From JBGTGG01 sp964398945 (GTDB lineage Bacteria > Bacteroidota > Bacteroidia > Cytophagales > Cyclobacteriaceae), in NCBI GenBank assembly GCA_964398945.1, contig CAYNOT010000006.1:62001-126000 (forward strand): a stretch of DNA of 64,000 bases, given 5' to 3'. A program made the position numbers and the translations under genes. Of this stretch, positions 35,096-43,243 are shown one piece after another. The notes below the pieces were generated by a model. That model did no database searches and was not told the DNA's origin. It saw only the letters and a program-made list of their open reading frames with translations. The number at the start of each line of letters is the position of its first letter. Positions within the stretch are counted from its first letter, which is position 1.

Positions 35096-36856
35096 TTGAA
35101 ATCACAAACACGATATTGCCTTTGCCTGCTGGTCCTGTTGGCTGCATTGACCCCGCAACATGTGATTGCGCAAAAGAACAAACGTGGGAGCAGTGAACTT
35201 GATAGCAAGAAATTACGCGAAGCGGAGTTCTTGTTTACAGAGGGTGAGAAGTTTTTCATTTTAGAAGATTATTCAAAAGCACTTCATTATTATCACAAAG
35301 CGCTGGAATTCAACCCTACCAATGCCACCATCTATTATAAAATTGCAGAAGTGCTCAATACAACCTCAAAACAAGATGATGTTTTAAAAGCCTCATTGAG
35401 CATTGAAACAGCAATAAAGTATGAAAAGAAAAACAAGTACTTCTATCTGCTGGCCATTGACATCTTTAATAACCTGACCCGTTTTGATAAATCAGCGCAG
35501 ATGTATGAGCAACTGATCACCGAAGTGGAAGGTAGTGAAGGGTATCTTTTTGAACTCGCACAAATTTATGAGTTTGGAAATCAACGCGGTGAAGCCATCA
35601 AAGCATACGATCGTGCTGAACGTTTTTTTGGTGTGAACGAAACTTCTTCCATTCAAAAGCTTCGCTTATTTTTTGAAGCAGGAAACCAAAAAGCCGCAAT
35701 TGCTGAAGGTGAGAAGTTACTGGCTGCCTTTCCGGGTGATGAACGTTACATCATGGGTTTCACAGAAGTGCTGAGCCAACAAAAATTGCAACCGTTGGGC
35801 ATCCAATACCTTGAGCAGTTCATCAAAGAAAACCCTGAAACCAGTCAATCAAAAATTTTATTGGCAGGCCTCTATCGTGACAACGGACAAGAAGCCAAGG
35901 CCAGGGAAATCCTTCCGCGAATTTTTGAAGACCCGAGGGTTGATCTCACGAGCAAGCTGATCATACTCGGTGCATACAGTACAGAAATCAATCGCGCGAA
36001 AGCGGCCAACCGGCAAGATGAAGATAAAATAACCTTTGCCCTCAGGCTCTATGAAATTATCATCGCACAAAATCCTGACGACCCCAATGTATTCATCATG
36101 GGAGGTGACCTGTATTTGGCCGCAGGAATGAATAAAGAAGCAGTTGCAGAATATTTGAAAGCAGTCGATAGCGGGGAAGCCAACTTTGAAGTTTGGCAAA
36201 ACGTACTTTACCTGCTTACCCAACTGAACCAGTTTGAAAAGGTGATCCAATATTCCGATGAAGCGCTTGAACTTTTCCCAAATCAAGCTATGCTGTATTA
36301 CTTTAACGGATATGCCAACCTGCGAAAGCAGAAGTACCAGGATGCAACTATCAACCTCGAGCAGGCAAAAAAATTATCCTTCTCCAATACAACGCTTGTG
36401 GCGGAAATAAATAGTATGCTGGGTGAAGCGTACAACGGGACAAAAGAGTATCCAAAATCCGATAGGGCATTTGAAGATGCGCTCGCACACAACGCCAACA
36501 ACCCAACCGTTTTAAATAACTACAGTTATTACCTGGCACTTAGAAAAGAAAACCTGGAGAAAGCAGAGAAAATGTCGGCACAGCTCATCAAAAGCCACCC
36601 CAACAATCCTACCTTTCTTGATACCTACGCATGGGTATTGTTTGAACGCAAAAAATATAAAGAAGCCAAGAAGGTTATGGAAACTGCCATTGAAACAGGT
36701 GGTGCATCTTCAACCCATTTTGAACACTATGGTGATATCCTGTTCCAGCTCGGGGATGTGGATGGTGCAGTACAGCAATGGGAAAAAGCACGTAGTTTAA
36801 ATGCCAACAGCGAAATCCTGATAAAGAAGATTACCAACCGGAAAATCTATGAGTAA
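35096..36856 (+). CDS. Exported tetratricopeptide repeat protein
   Basis: The only sensible start is a TTG at 35096, which gives a signal peptide (MKSQTRYCLCLLVLLAALTP, cleavage after VIAQ). The 586-residue protein is a chain of TPR units, e.g. AEFLFTEGEKFFILEDYSKA, ALHYYHKALEFNPTNATIYY, and at the C-terminus LDTYAWVLFERKKYKEAKK and HYGDILFQLGDVDGAVQQW. TPR proteins of this size in Bacteroidota are periplasmic or membrane-attached scaffolds. The gene overlaps the DUF4292 gene by 8 bases, and the order TPR-DUF4292-EnvC suggests a joint envelope function. Confidence 0.85.
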   Translation: MKSQTRYCLCLLVLLAALTPQHVIAQKNKRGSSELDSKKLREAEFLFTEGEKFFILEDYSKALHYYHKALEFNPTNATIYYKIAEVLNTTSKQDDVLKASLSIETAIKYEKKNKYFYLLAIDIFNNLTRFDKSAQMYEQLITEVEGSEGYLFELAQIYEFGNQRGEAIKAYDRAERFFGVNETSSIQKLRLFFEAGNQKAAIAEGEKLLAAFPGDERYIMGFTEVLSQQKLQPLGIQYLEQFIKENPETSQSKILLAGLYRDNGQEAKAREILPRIFEDPRVDLTSKLIILGAYSTEINRAKAANRQDEDKITFALRLYEIIIAQNPDDPNVFIMGGDLYLAAGMNKEAVAEYLKAVDSGEANFEVWQNVLYLLTQLNQFEKVIQYSDEALELFPNQAMLYYFNGYANLRKQKYQDATINLEQAKKLSFSNTTLVAEINSMLGEAYNGTKEYPKSDRAFEDALAHNANNPTVLNNYSYYLALRKENLEKAEKMSAQLIKSHPNNPTFLDTYAWVLFERKKYKEAKKVMETAIETGGASSTHFEHYGDILFQLGDVDGAVQQWEKARSLNANSEILIKKITNRKIYE

Positions 36857-37604
36857 AAGAATCCTACTTTGGGCACTCAGCGTCCCCTTCCTATTTCAAG
36901 CCTGTAGTAAAAAAGTAATTCCCATCACAACACCCGTTACCTTGGGCACCACGCTCCAAGTCCAGGAAATCGATTTTGAATACTTGCAAGGCAAATCAAA
37001 AATGACACTCCGCGATGGCACAAAAGAACGGGAAGTCAAAGCCAATATCCGGCTTCGAATGGACAGTGTGATCTGGATGAATTTCACGGTTATTGGCGTG
37101 CAAGGCGGAAGGGTGCTGATCAACAAAGATTCTATTACCATCATCAGCAATGTTGACAAGGAATATTACGTTTTTGAATACAACGAACTTTCCAAACGCT
37201 ATAATTTTGAAATCAATTACCAGGTAATCCAATCGGCAATGTTGGGCAACTTGTTGATTCCAAGACAGGAGAGCGATCTGGTGGAGTCCCTTACGTCTAT
37301 GTTTCTGTTAAAACAGGGAAAAAATGATGTGGATGTTTCCAACTATGTAAATGCCGCTACTATGAAACTTGAAAAAGTAGAACTAAAGGAAGAGAACTCG
37401 CACAATACGTTCTCTATCAATTATGCCAACTTTCAACCCCTGGGCGAAAAACTGTTTCCGTATAACGGAACGATTTCCCTTTTTTATAAAACGGAAGCCG
37501 GATTGTTGAACACGACCATTATTTTTGAGTATAACAAAGCCGAAATTGGCGATAAGGAACTTAAGTTTCCGTTTAGTATCCCTAAAAAATATGATCGCAG
37601 GTAG
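36849..37604 (+). CDS. DUF4292 lipoprotein
   Basis: The 251-residue protein has a lipoprotein signal (MSKRILLWALSVPFLFQAC, lipobox FQAC) and a beta-rich body that matches DUF4292 (LQGKSKMTLRDG, IRLRMDSVIWMNFTVIGVQGGRVLI, YNFEINYQVIQSAMLGNLL). The fold resembles LolA/LolB-type lipoprotein carriers, so a role in lipoprotein or lipid handling in the periplasm is possible. It overlaps the TPR gene by 8 bases and the EnvC-like gene by 14, so all three are translated together. Confidence 0.85.
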   Translation: MSKRILLWALSVPFLFQACSKKVIPITTPVTLGTTLQVQEIDFEYLQGKSKMTLRDGTKEREVKANIRLRMDSVIWMNFTVIGVQGGRVLINKDSITIISNVDKEYYVFEYNELSKRYNFEINYQVIQSAMLGNLLIPRQESDLVESLTSMFLLKQGKNDVDVSNYVNAATMKLEKVELKEENSHNTFSINYANFQPLGEKLFPYNGTISLFYKTEAGLLNTTIIFEYNKAEIGDKELKFPFSIPKKYDRR

Positions 37605-38769
37605 GTGCCTCCTCGTCTTCTTCGTTCTTCTCCTGTCGTTTACAACTGTATGGTCGCAAACCAAAACACAGTTGCAAAAGGAGAAAGAAAAGAATCTCAC
37701 CAAAATAAAAGAGGTTGAGGGTATCCTTTCCCAAACAACGGCACGCAAAAAAAACACACTCGGTGAACTGAATGCGTTGAACCAACGTATTCGCGTCCAG
37801 GAAAAATTGATCAGCTCAATCCAGGGGGAAGTGAATTTGCTGGACAATGATATCAAAGAGAATACCGATATCATTGAAGCCCTCGAAGAAGACCTGGGTG
37901 AATTAAAAAAAGAGTATGCTGCCATGCTGTATGCAGCACAAAAGGCAAACAATAGTGTAACCAAGCTCACCTTTCTTTTTTCCGCGGCTTCTTTTGATCA
38001 ATTTATTATGCGGCTCCGCTACATGGAGCAGTATTCAGCAACGCGAAAAATACAAGCCGAACAAATTACCAAAGTACAGGTTGAATTGACTGCCCAGGTA
38101 AGCGAGATAAAAGTGAAACGTGATGAAAAAACGATACTGCTCAATGAGGGGTTGAAGGAGAGCAACAACCTGGCAAACCTCAAACAAAAACAAAATACGT
38201 TGGTGCAGACGCTCGCGAAAGAAGAGCGGTCCCTTAAAAAAGACCTGGAAGAAACAAGGAAAGCAGTTGCGCGATTGGACAAACTCATCAATGACCTGAT
38301 CAGGGAAGAAATGGCCCGTGCTGCGCGGGAAACTAAATCTTCGGATGCAGTGGCATTGTCATCATCATTCGCAGAAAATAAATCAAAATTCCCCTGGCCG
38401 GTAAATGGGTTTGTTTCGCAAAAATTCGGAAAACAAAACCACCCGGTTTTAAAAGGTATTGTACTTCAAAATGATGGGGTCAATATTCAATGCAAAGAGC
38501 AGGAAAAAGTACGTAGTATCTTCGATGGGGAAGTGCGGCAAGTGGCTTACGTTCAAATGTTTGGAGGCACCATCATCATCAGTCACGGGGAATACTATAC
38601 CGTCTATGCCGGATTAAAAGATATCCAGGTAAAAAAAGGTGACAAAGTAAAAGCGCGTCAGGAAATCGGATCGATCCAGGCAAATACCGAGGGCGTACCG
38701 GAGTTACGTTTCCAAATCCGGAAAAACACAACTGCGCTCGATCCGCAAACATGGCTCCAAAATCTCTGA
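37591..38769 (+). CDS. EnvC-like murein hydrolase activator with degenerate LytM domain
   Basis: The ATG at 37591 gives a signal peptide (MIAGRCLLVFFVLLLSF, ending VWSQ) and a 392-residue protein. Residues about 25-250 are two long coiled coils; the C-terminal about 130 are a peptidase M23/LytM domain. The zinc ligands of active LytM enzymes are missing: the HxH motif reads ELRFQI and the first His/Asp site reads KGIVLQNDGVNI. This matches EnvC/NlpD, which do not cut peptidoglycan but activate N-acetylmuramoyl-L-alanine amidases at division. No amidase gene is in the window. Confidence 0.87.
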   Translation: MIAGRCLLVFFVLLLSFTTVWSQTKTQLQKEKEKNLTKIKEVEGILSQTTARKKNTLGELNALNQRIRVQEKLISSIQGEVNLLDNDIKENTDIIEALEEDLGELKKEYAAMLYAAQKANNSVTKLTFLFSAASFDQFIMRLRYMEQYSATRKIQAEQITKVQVELTAQVSEIKVKRDEKTILLNEGLKESNNLANLKQKQNTLVQTLAKEERSLKKDLEETRKAVARLDKLINDLIREEMARAARETKSSDAVALSSSFAENKSKFPWPVNGFVSQKFGKQNHPVLKGIVLQNDGVNIQCKEQEKVRSIFDGEVRQVAYVQMFGGTIIISHGEYYTVYAGLKDIQVKKGDKVKARQEIGSIQANTEGVPELRFQIRKNTTALDPQTWLQNL

Positions 38770-38832
38770 TCCACGAGCAAAATCACGGAATACAGTCTTC
38801 AAAGTCCATTTTTTCGTTCCATGATTATACCC

Positions 38833-38840
38833 TATCTTTG
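38833..38840 (+). promoter_or_regulatory. TAnnTTTG -7 box before tatA
   Basis: TATCTTTG matches the consensus fully and lies 21 bases before the tatA ATG, which supports the ATG at 38862 rather than a longer frame beginning inside envC. Confidence 0.6.
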
Positions 38841-38861
38841 TTCCCTAAAAACAATTTTGTT

Positions 38862-39068
38862 ATGGAAGCAATTCTTTTGTTTGGTATGCCCGGAATGGGG
38901 GAATGGATTTTAATTGGAATGGTTGTGCTTATTTTCTTTGGCGCCAAAAAAATCCCTGAGTTTGCGAAAGGACTGGGAAAAGGTATTCGTGAATTTAAGG
39001 ATGCTGTAAAAGACGTCAAAAAAGAAGTCGATAGTGCCGGCAAAGATGTTGGCAAACTAGACGAGTAA
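38862..39068 (+). CDS. tatA: Sec-independent translocase TatA/E
   Basis: The 68-residue protein has the TatA form: a short periplasmic start, one transmembrane helix (WILIGMVVLIFFGAKK), the conserved FG and hinge (IPEFAKGLGKGIREFKDA) and an acidic/basic amphipathic tail. TatA oligomers form the pore for folded proteins in the twin-arginine pathway. Its start is set by length, the hydrophobic helix position and the -7 box just upstream. gatA follows after 7 bases, so both are likely in one transcript. tatC is not in the window. Confidence 0.93.
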   Translation: MEAILLFGMPGMGEWILIGMVVLIFFGAKKIPEFAKGLGKGIREFKDAVKDVKKEVDSAGKDVGKLDE

Positions 39069-39075
39069 ACCCTCC

Positions 39076-40500
39076 GTGAAATCGTATTCAACATTTCCCG
39101 ACCTCCAACTCGATTTGAAGGCAGGAAATATTTCTTGTACCGATCTGGTACATCACCACCTTCGGCATATCCAATCCCAAGCCCACCTCAATGTATTCTT
39201 AAGTGTATATGAGGATGAGGCATTGGCACGTGCTACAGCCATTGATGCAAAAATCAAATCCGGAACTGCGGGAAAGCTTGCAGGGCTCATTGTTGGGTTA
39301 AAGGATGTAATCGCCCACCAAGACCATCCCCTTCAAGCCAGCAGTAAAATCCTTGATGGTTTTGTTTCGCAATTCAATGCCACAGTAGTGGAACGGTTGC
39401 TAAACGAGGATGCAATAATTATTGGCCGTCAAAATTGTGATGAATTCGCAATGGGGTCTTCCAATGAGAATTCAGCATTCGGCCCGGTACTTAATGCGAT
39501 CGATAACAACCGTGTTCCGGGCGGGTCATCGGGTGGTTCTGCCGTTGCCGTAATGGCGGATATGTGCAGGGTTTCCCTGGGGTCTGATACCGGAGGTTCT
39601 GTTCGTCAACCTGCTGCTTTCTGTGGTGTGGTTGGATTAAAACCAACCTACTCACGATTGTCGCGCCATGGGTTGGCTGCTTACGGATCATCATTTGATT
39701 GCATCGGCATTTTTGGGACCTGCATTGAGGACATTGCCTTGGTAATGGAAGTAATTGCAGGCGCTGATGAATTTGACGGAACCATTTCCAGAAGGGAAGT
39801 ACCTGATTATTCTGCCCATTTAACTTCCGGAAAAAAATATAAAATTGCCTACATCGCAGGCACATTAAATTCGAAAGGATTGCAACCGGAAATAAAGCAA
39901 GCGATCCAATCAAAAATAGATGTATTGAAGAAAAATGGCCATCAGGTAGAGGCCATTGATTTTCCGTTATTGGAATACGTATTGCCCACGTATTATATCC
40001 TGGCAACAGCCGAGGCCAGCTCAAACCTTTCACGGTACGATGGTGTGCGTTATGGATACCGCAGTAAAAACACCACCAATCTGGAGTCGATGTACAAAAA
40101 ATCACGTGCAGAGGGATTTGGAAAGGAAGTTCAAAACCGAATTCTTTTGGGAACATTTGTGTTAAGTGCGGGGTACTACGATGCATACTTTACGAAAGCG
40201 CAAAAAGTGAGAAGGCTTATTCGCGAGAAAACGAAAGAAATTTTTTCCGAATACGATTTTATCCTCACCCCCACAACACCAACCACTGCTTTCAAGTTAG
40301 GGGAACATCGGGAAAACCCGGTAGAGATGTACTTGGCCGATTTGTTTTCCGTTCAAGCGAATGTGGCCGGCATTCCGGCAATCTCTATACCGGGTGGAAA
40401 AGACAATGAAGGAATGCCGATTGGCATTCAAGTGATGGCAGACGATTTTGAAGAATCCAAACTTTTTGATTTTTCAAATCAGTTAATGAAATTGAACTAA
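39076..40500 (+). CDS. gatA: Glutamyl-tRNA(Gln)/aspartyl-tRNA(Asn) amidotransferase subunit A
   Basis: GatA releases ammonia from glutamine for conversion of misacylated Glu-tRNA(Gln) or Asp-tRNA(Asn). The amidase signature triad is complete: Lys76 in GLKDVI, cis-Ser151 in GGSSGGSA and nucleophile Ser175 in GSDTGGSVRQPA. Length (474) is normal. The start is a GTG at 39076, 7 bases after tatA. gatB and gatC are elsewhere, as is common in Bacteroidota. It is followed after 2 bases by the mltD-type gene. Confidence 0.95.
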   Translation: MKSYSTFPDLQLDLKAGNISCTDLVHHHLRHIQSQAHLNVFLSVYEDEALARATAIDAKIKSGTAGKLAGLIVGLKDVIAHQDHPLQASSKILDGFVSQFNATVVERLLNEDAIIIGRQNCDEFAMGSSNENSAFGPVLNAIDNNRVPGGSSGGSAVAVMADMCRVSLGSDTGGSVRQPAAFCGVVGLKPTYSRLSRHGLAAYGSSFDCIGIFGTCIEDIALVMEVIAGADEFDGTISRREVPDYSAHLTSGKKYKIAYIAGTLNSKGLQPEIKQAIQSKIDVLKKNGHQVEAIDFPLLEYVLPTYYILATAEASSNLSRYDGVRYGYRSKNTTNLESMYKKSRAEGFGKEVQNRILLGTFVLSAGYYDAYFTKAQKVRRLIREKTKEIFSEYDFILTPTTPTTAFKLGEHRENPVEMYLADLFSVQANVAGIPAISIPGGKDNEGMPIGIQVMADDFEESKLFDFSNQLMKLN

Positions 40501-40502
40501 GA

Positions 40503-41972
40503 ATGAAAAAAATATCCTTCATCATAGTATTGTTCATATTGGCGGGTGTGCAAACATTTCCTGTGGCAGCACAAGAAGTGCAGGACTCCACTTTTGCATT
40601 TCTTGACTCCCTCGAAATCGAGATTGCAGAAAAAGAAATTATTTTCAAAGAAGACACTGCCGACTTTGTGTACTTTGCCTTGCCCCCAGAACTGGAATAT
40701 ATTCCGGGCAATGATGATCCGGCTGTAATTGCCGATCGGTTGGCGTGCATCGAAAACAAAATCCAACTCACCTACAACGATAAAACACATGCATTTATCA
40801 ACTACTTCACCGTAAAAGACCGGGAGTATACACGTTTGATGATGCGGAGAAAAAACCTTTATTTTCCCCTTTTCGAAAAATACCTGGCAAAGTATGGGCT
40901 GCCCGATGAATTAAAATACTTATCGATCATTGAATCAGGACTAAACACGCGGGCAGTTTCGCGCGCACGTGCAGTGGGCCTTTGGCAGTTTATGTCACCA
41001 ACAGGGAAATATTATGGCCTGAATCAAGATTGGTATATAGACGAACGCATGGATCCTGAAAAAGCAACCGATGCTGCCTGTCGCTACCTGCGTGATTTAT
41101 ATAGAATGTTCAACGACTGGGAACTGGCCTTGGCTGCATACAACTCCGGGCCCGGCAATGTAAAAAAAGCAATTCGTAAATCAGGCTACAAAAAAACATT
41201 CTGGGACATCTACAATTTCGTTCCCCGGGAAACACGCTCGTATGTTCCGCAGTTTGTAGCCATCACCTACACCATGAATTATTTGGACGAGCATAACTTC
41301 ATTGAAGACGGGGAAGAAATATTGATGCCGGCAGACACGATACTGGTGAGCAATTTCCTATACCTTCCAACCTTCGCGGAGTTAACAGGGGTGTGTATTG
41401 AAGACCTTCAAAAATTGAATCCGTCTATTCAGCACAATGCTATTCCCGATTCCAAAAAACCATACATCTTTCACGTGCCTGTGCTCTCATTGGAGCCACT
41501 GGCCGCAAACCGGCTTGCAATACTTGATTCCGCATCAAAGGTTGGTAAAGAATCCGTTCAGGCATTGGCTGTAAATTCCGTAGGGAATACGGATGGACGT
41601 GACCGGATTGTCTATAAAGTAAAAAGCGGGGATGTGCTTGGTTCGATTGCCATCCGGCACAACGTACGCGTAAACGATATCAAAAAATGGAACAATTTAA
41701 ATAGCAATACAATCCAAATAGGGCAACGCTTAACGATCTGGACACGCCCGGGTGCCTATCAGGAAACCCAACCAATAGCTTCAAACACAAATCCGAAAAC
41801 GGCTATTCCGGCACCCATCCCGGGATCCAAAACCTATATCGTACAGCAAGGTGATACACTATGGGATATCTCCAGAAAGTTTGAAGGTCTTTCAATTGAA
41901 AGAATCAAGAATCTCAATAATTTGCAGGACAACAAAATAAAGGCTGGCCAAACCCTGATTATTGGCGATTAA
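40503..41972 (+). CDS. mltD: MltD-like lytic transglycosylase with LysM domains
   Basis: The enzyme cleaves peptidoglycan glycan strands to form 1,6-anhydro ends. After a signal peptide (ending VAAQ, residue 24) there is an SLT domain (about 125-260) with catalytic Glu144 in IIESGLN, followed by AVGLWQFMSPTGKYYGL and AAYNSGPGNV. Two LysM domains bind peptidoglycan near the C-terminus (YKVKSGDVLGSIAIRHNV about 370-415; YIVQQGDTLWDISRKFEG about 445-488). The gene starts 2 bases after gatA, so expression is coupled; its activity is periplasmic or outer-membrane facing. Confidence 0.92.
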   Translation: MKKISFIIVLFILAGVQTFPVAAQEVQDSTFAFLDSLEIEIAEKEIIFKEDTADFVYFALPPELEYIPGNDDPAVIADRLACIENKIQLTYNDKTHAFINYFTVKDREYTRLMMRRKNLYFPLFEKYLAKYGLPDELKYLSIIESGLNTRAVSRARAVGLWQFMSPTGKYYGLNQDWYIDERMDPEKATDAACRYLRDLYRMFNDWELALAAYNSGPGNVKKAIRKSGYKKTFWDIYNFVPRETRSYVPQFVAITYTMNYLDEHNFIEDGEEILMPADTILVSNFLYLPTFAELTGVCIEDLQKLNPSIQHNAIPDSKKPYIFHVPVLSLEPLAANRLAILDSASKVGKESVQALAVNSVGNTDGRDRIVYKVKSGDVLGSIAIRHNVRVNDIKKWNNLNSNTIQIGQRLTIWTRPGAYQETQPIASNTNPKTAIPAPIPGSKTYIVQQGDTLWDISRKFEGLSIERIKNLNNLQDNKIKAGQTLIIGD

Positions 41973-42033
41973 ACATCCCCTTTGTGACCAATTCGATTGA
42001 ATTGCATTATCCGATTAATCAATTACAAATCCC

Positions 42034-43119
42034 ATGATCCGTTCTCTTTTACTTTTTATTCTATTGAGTGCTTCCATGCTCAGTTGCTCCGTCTCCGAAA
42101 AAGAACGTGTAGAGCTTTTGCCCAACGCCACAGGCAAATCAGGCGACATGATCATCATGATGGATTCCCTTCAATGGAATACTGAACTGGGAAAAGAAGT
42201 AAAGAAAATATTTATGGAAGAAGTTGAGGGTTTGCCAAGGCCCGAAAACATGTTCAACGTTACCTGGATCCATCCTAAAAAAAGCTTAAAACTGTTGAGG
42301 CAAATACGGACGCTAGTGTACATTTTTACCCTGGATGACAATTCATCCGGAACCCGGACCCTACGGGAAGGGTTTACACCCGAAACATTGGAGCGTATTG
42401 AACGCGATACTTCCTTTTATTTTGTAAACACGCAGAATGAATTCTCAAGAGGACAGGAAGTAGTTTATCTTTTTGGCGATACCAAAGAAAATTTAATCAA
42501 ACACCTGCAACGAGACGGTGATAAAATCCAGGATTTTTTTAACAAAATTGAAAAAGAACGTACCCGGACAGCGATCTACAAAACAAAATCCACCCTTGGG
42601 ATCACTGCTCTACTGAGTGAAAAATATGGTTTTGAATTGCGCTTACCGGTAGGGTATCGCATAGCAGACCAACGGCCCGACTTTGCGTGGGTACGATTAA
42701 TACAACCCGAAATCGACAACAGTGTTTTTGTGAGCTGGAAACCGTATGAAAGTGAATATCAATTGCTACCCGATAGTTTGATTGCCTGGCGCAATGAAAT
42801 TGCCCAAAAATATTTGTTTGAAGACCCCGACAATACGGAAAGCTATGTAACCACGGAAACCACCATTCCTTTTATCCCTGTAAAAGCAAGGCAGATAAAT
42901 ATCAACAACAATTTTGTGATGCAGCTAAAGGGGCTTTGGAAAACCAATAACAAAACCATGGGCGGACCATTTGTTTCACATGCATTTGTTGATCAGCAGA
43001 AAGGTGTCCTTTACTATGTTGAGGGTTTTACGTTTAGCCCGGCCAGAAAACAGCGTGAAACAATCCGGGAATTGGAAGCCATTCTTGAAACCTTTAAGAG
43101 TACCGCTCCCAAAAACTAG
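42034..43119 (+). CDS. DUF4837 lipoprotein
   Basis: The 361-residue protein has a lipoprotein signal (MIRSLLLFILLSASMLSC, lipobox MLSC) and matches DUF4837: LPNATGKSGDMIIMMDSLQW near the start, two similar halves (SGDMIIMMD..., then FELRLPVGYRIADQRPDFAW), and the conserved GPFVSHAFVDQQKGVLYYVEG block close to the end (in pieces). The function of the family is unknown; it is confined to Bacteroidota. It stands 61 bases after mltD. Confidence 0.85.
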   Translation: MIRSLLLFILLSASMLSCSVSEKERVELLPNATGKSGDMIIMMDSLQWNTELGKEVKKIFMEEVEGLPRPENMFNVTWIHPKKSLKLLRQIRTLVYIFTLDDNSSGTRTLREGFTPETLERIERDTSFYFVNTQNEFSRGQEVVYLFGDTKENLIKHLQRDGDKIQDFFNKIEKERTRTAIYKTKSTLGITALLSEKYGFELRLPVGYRIADQRPDFAWVRLIQPEIDNSVFVSWKPYESEYQLLPDSLIAWRNEIAQKYLFEDPDNTESYVTTETTIPFIPVKARQININNNFVMQLKGLWKTNNKTMGGPFVSHAFVDQQKGVLYYVEGFTFSPARKQRETIRELEAILETFKSTAPKN

Positions 43120-43213
43120 CGTACTCTTCCGAACAGGCACAGACCTATAAAACAGTTTTCAAAAAGAGGGGCATTTTGTCCATTATAAGCATTCGTTAAT
43201 AGCCTTGAGTTGC

Positions 43214-43221
43214 TATCTTTG
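43214..43221 (+). promoter_or_regulatory. TAnnTTTG -7 box before maeB
   Basis: TATCTTTG lies 22 bases before the ATG at 43244. A longer frame starting with TTG at 43205 would place the promoter inside the coding region, so the ATG is preferred. It is likely the promoter of maeB-ruvA-sprA. Confidence 0.6.
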
Positions 43222-43243
43222 GCGTTCAACGTTATTCCCTTCC

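Noticed and set aside
39491..40186. 231-codon open frame on the minus strand
   Set aside because: It lies antisense to gatA, whose catalytic motifs are intact; the translation is rich in His, Pro, Cys and Trp and has no family or signal features.
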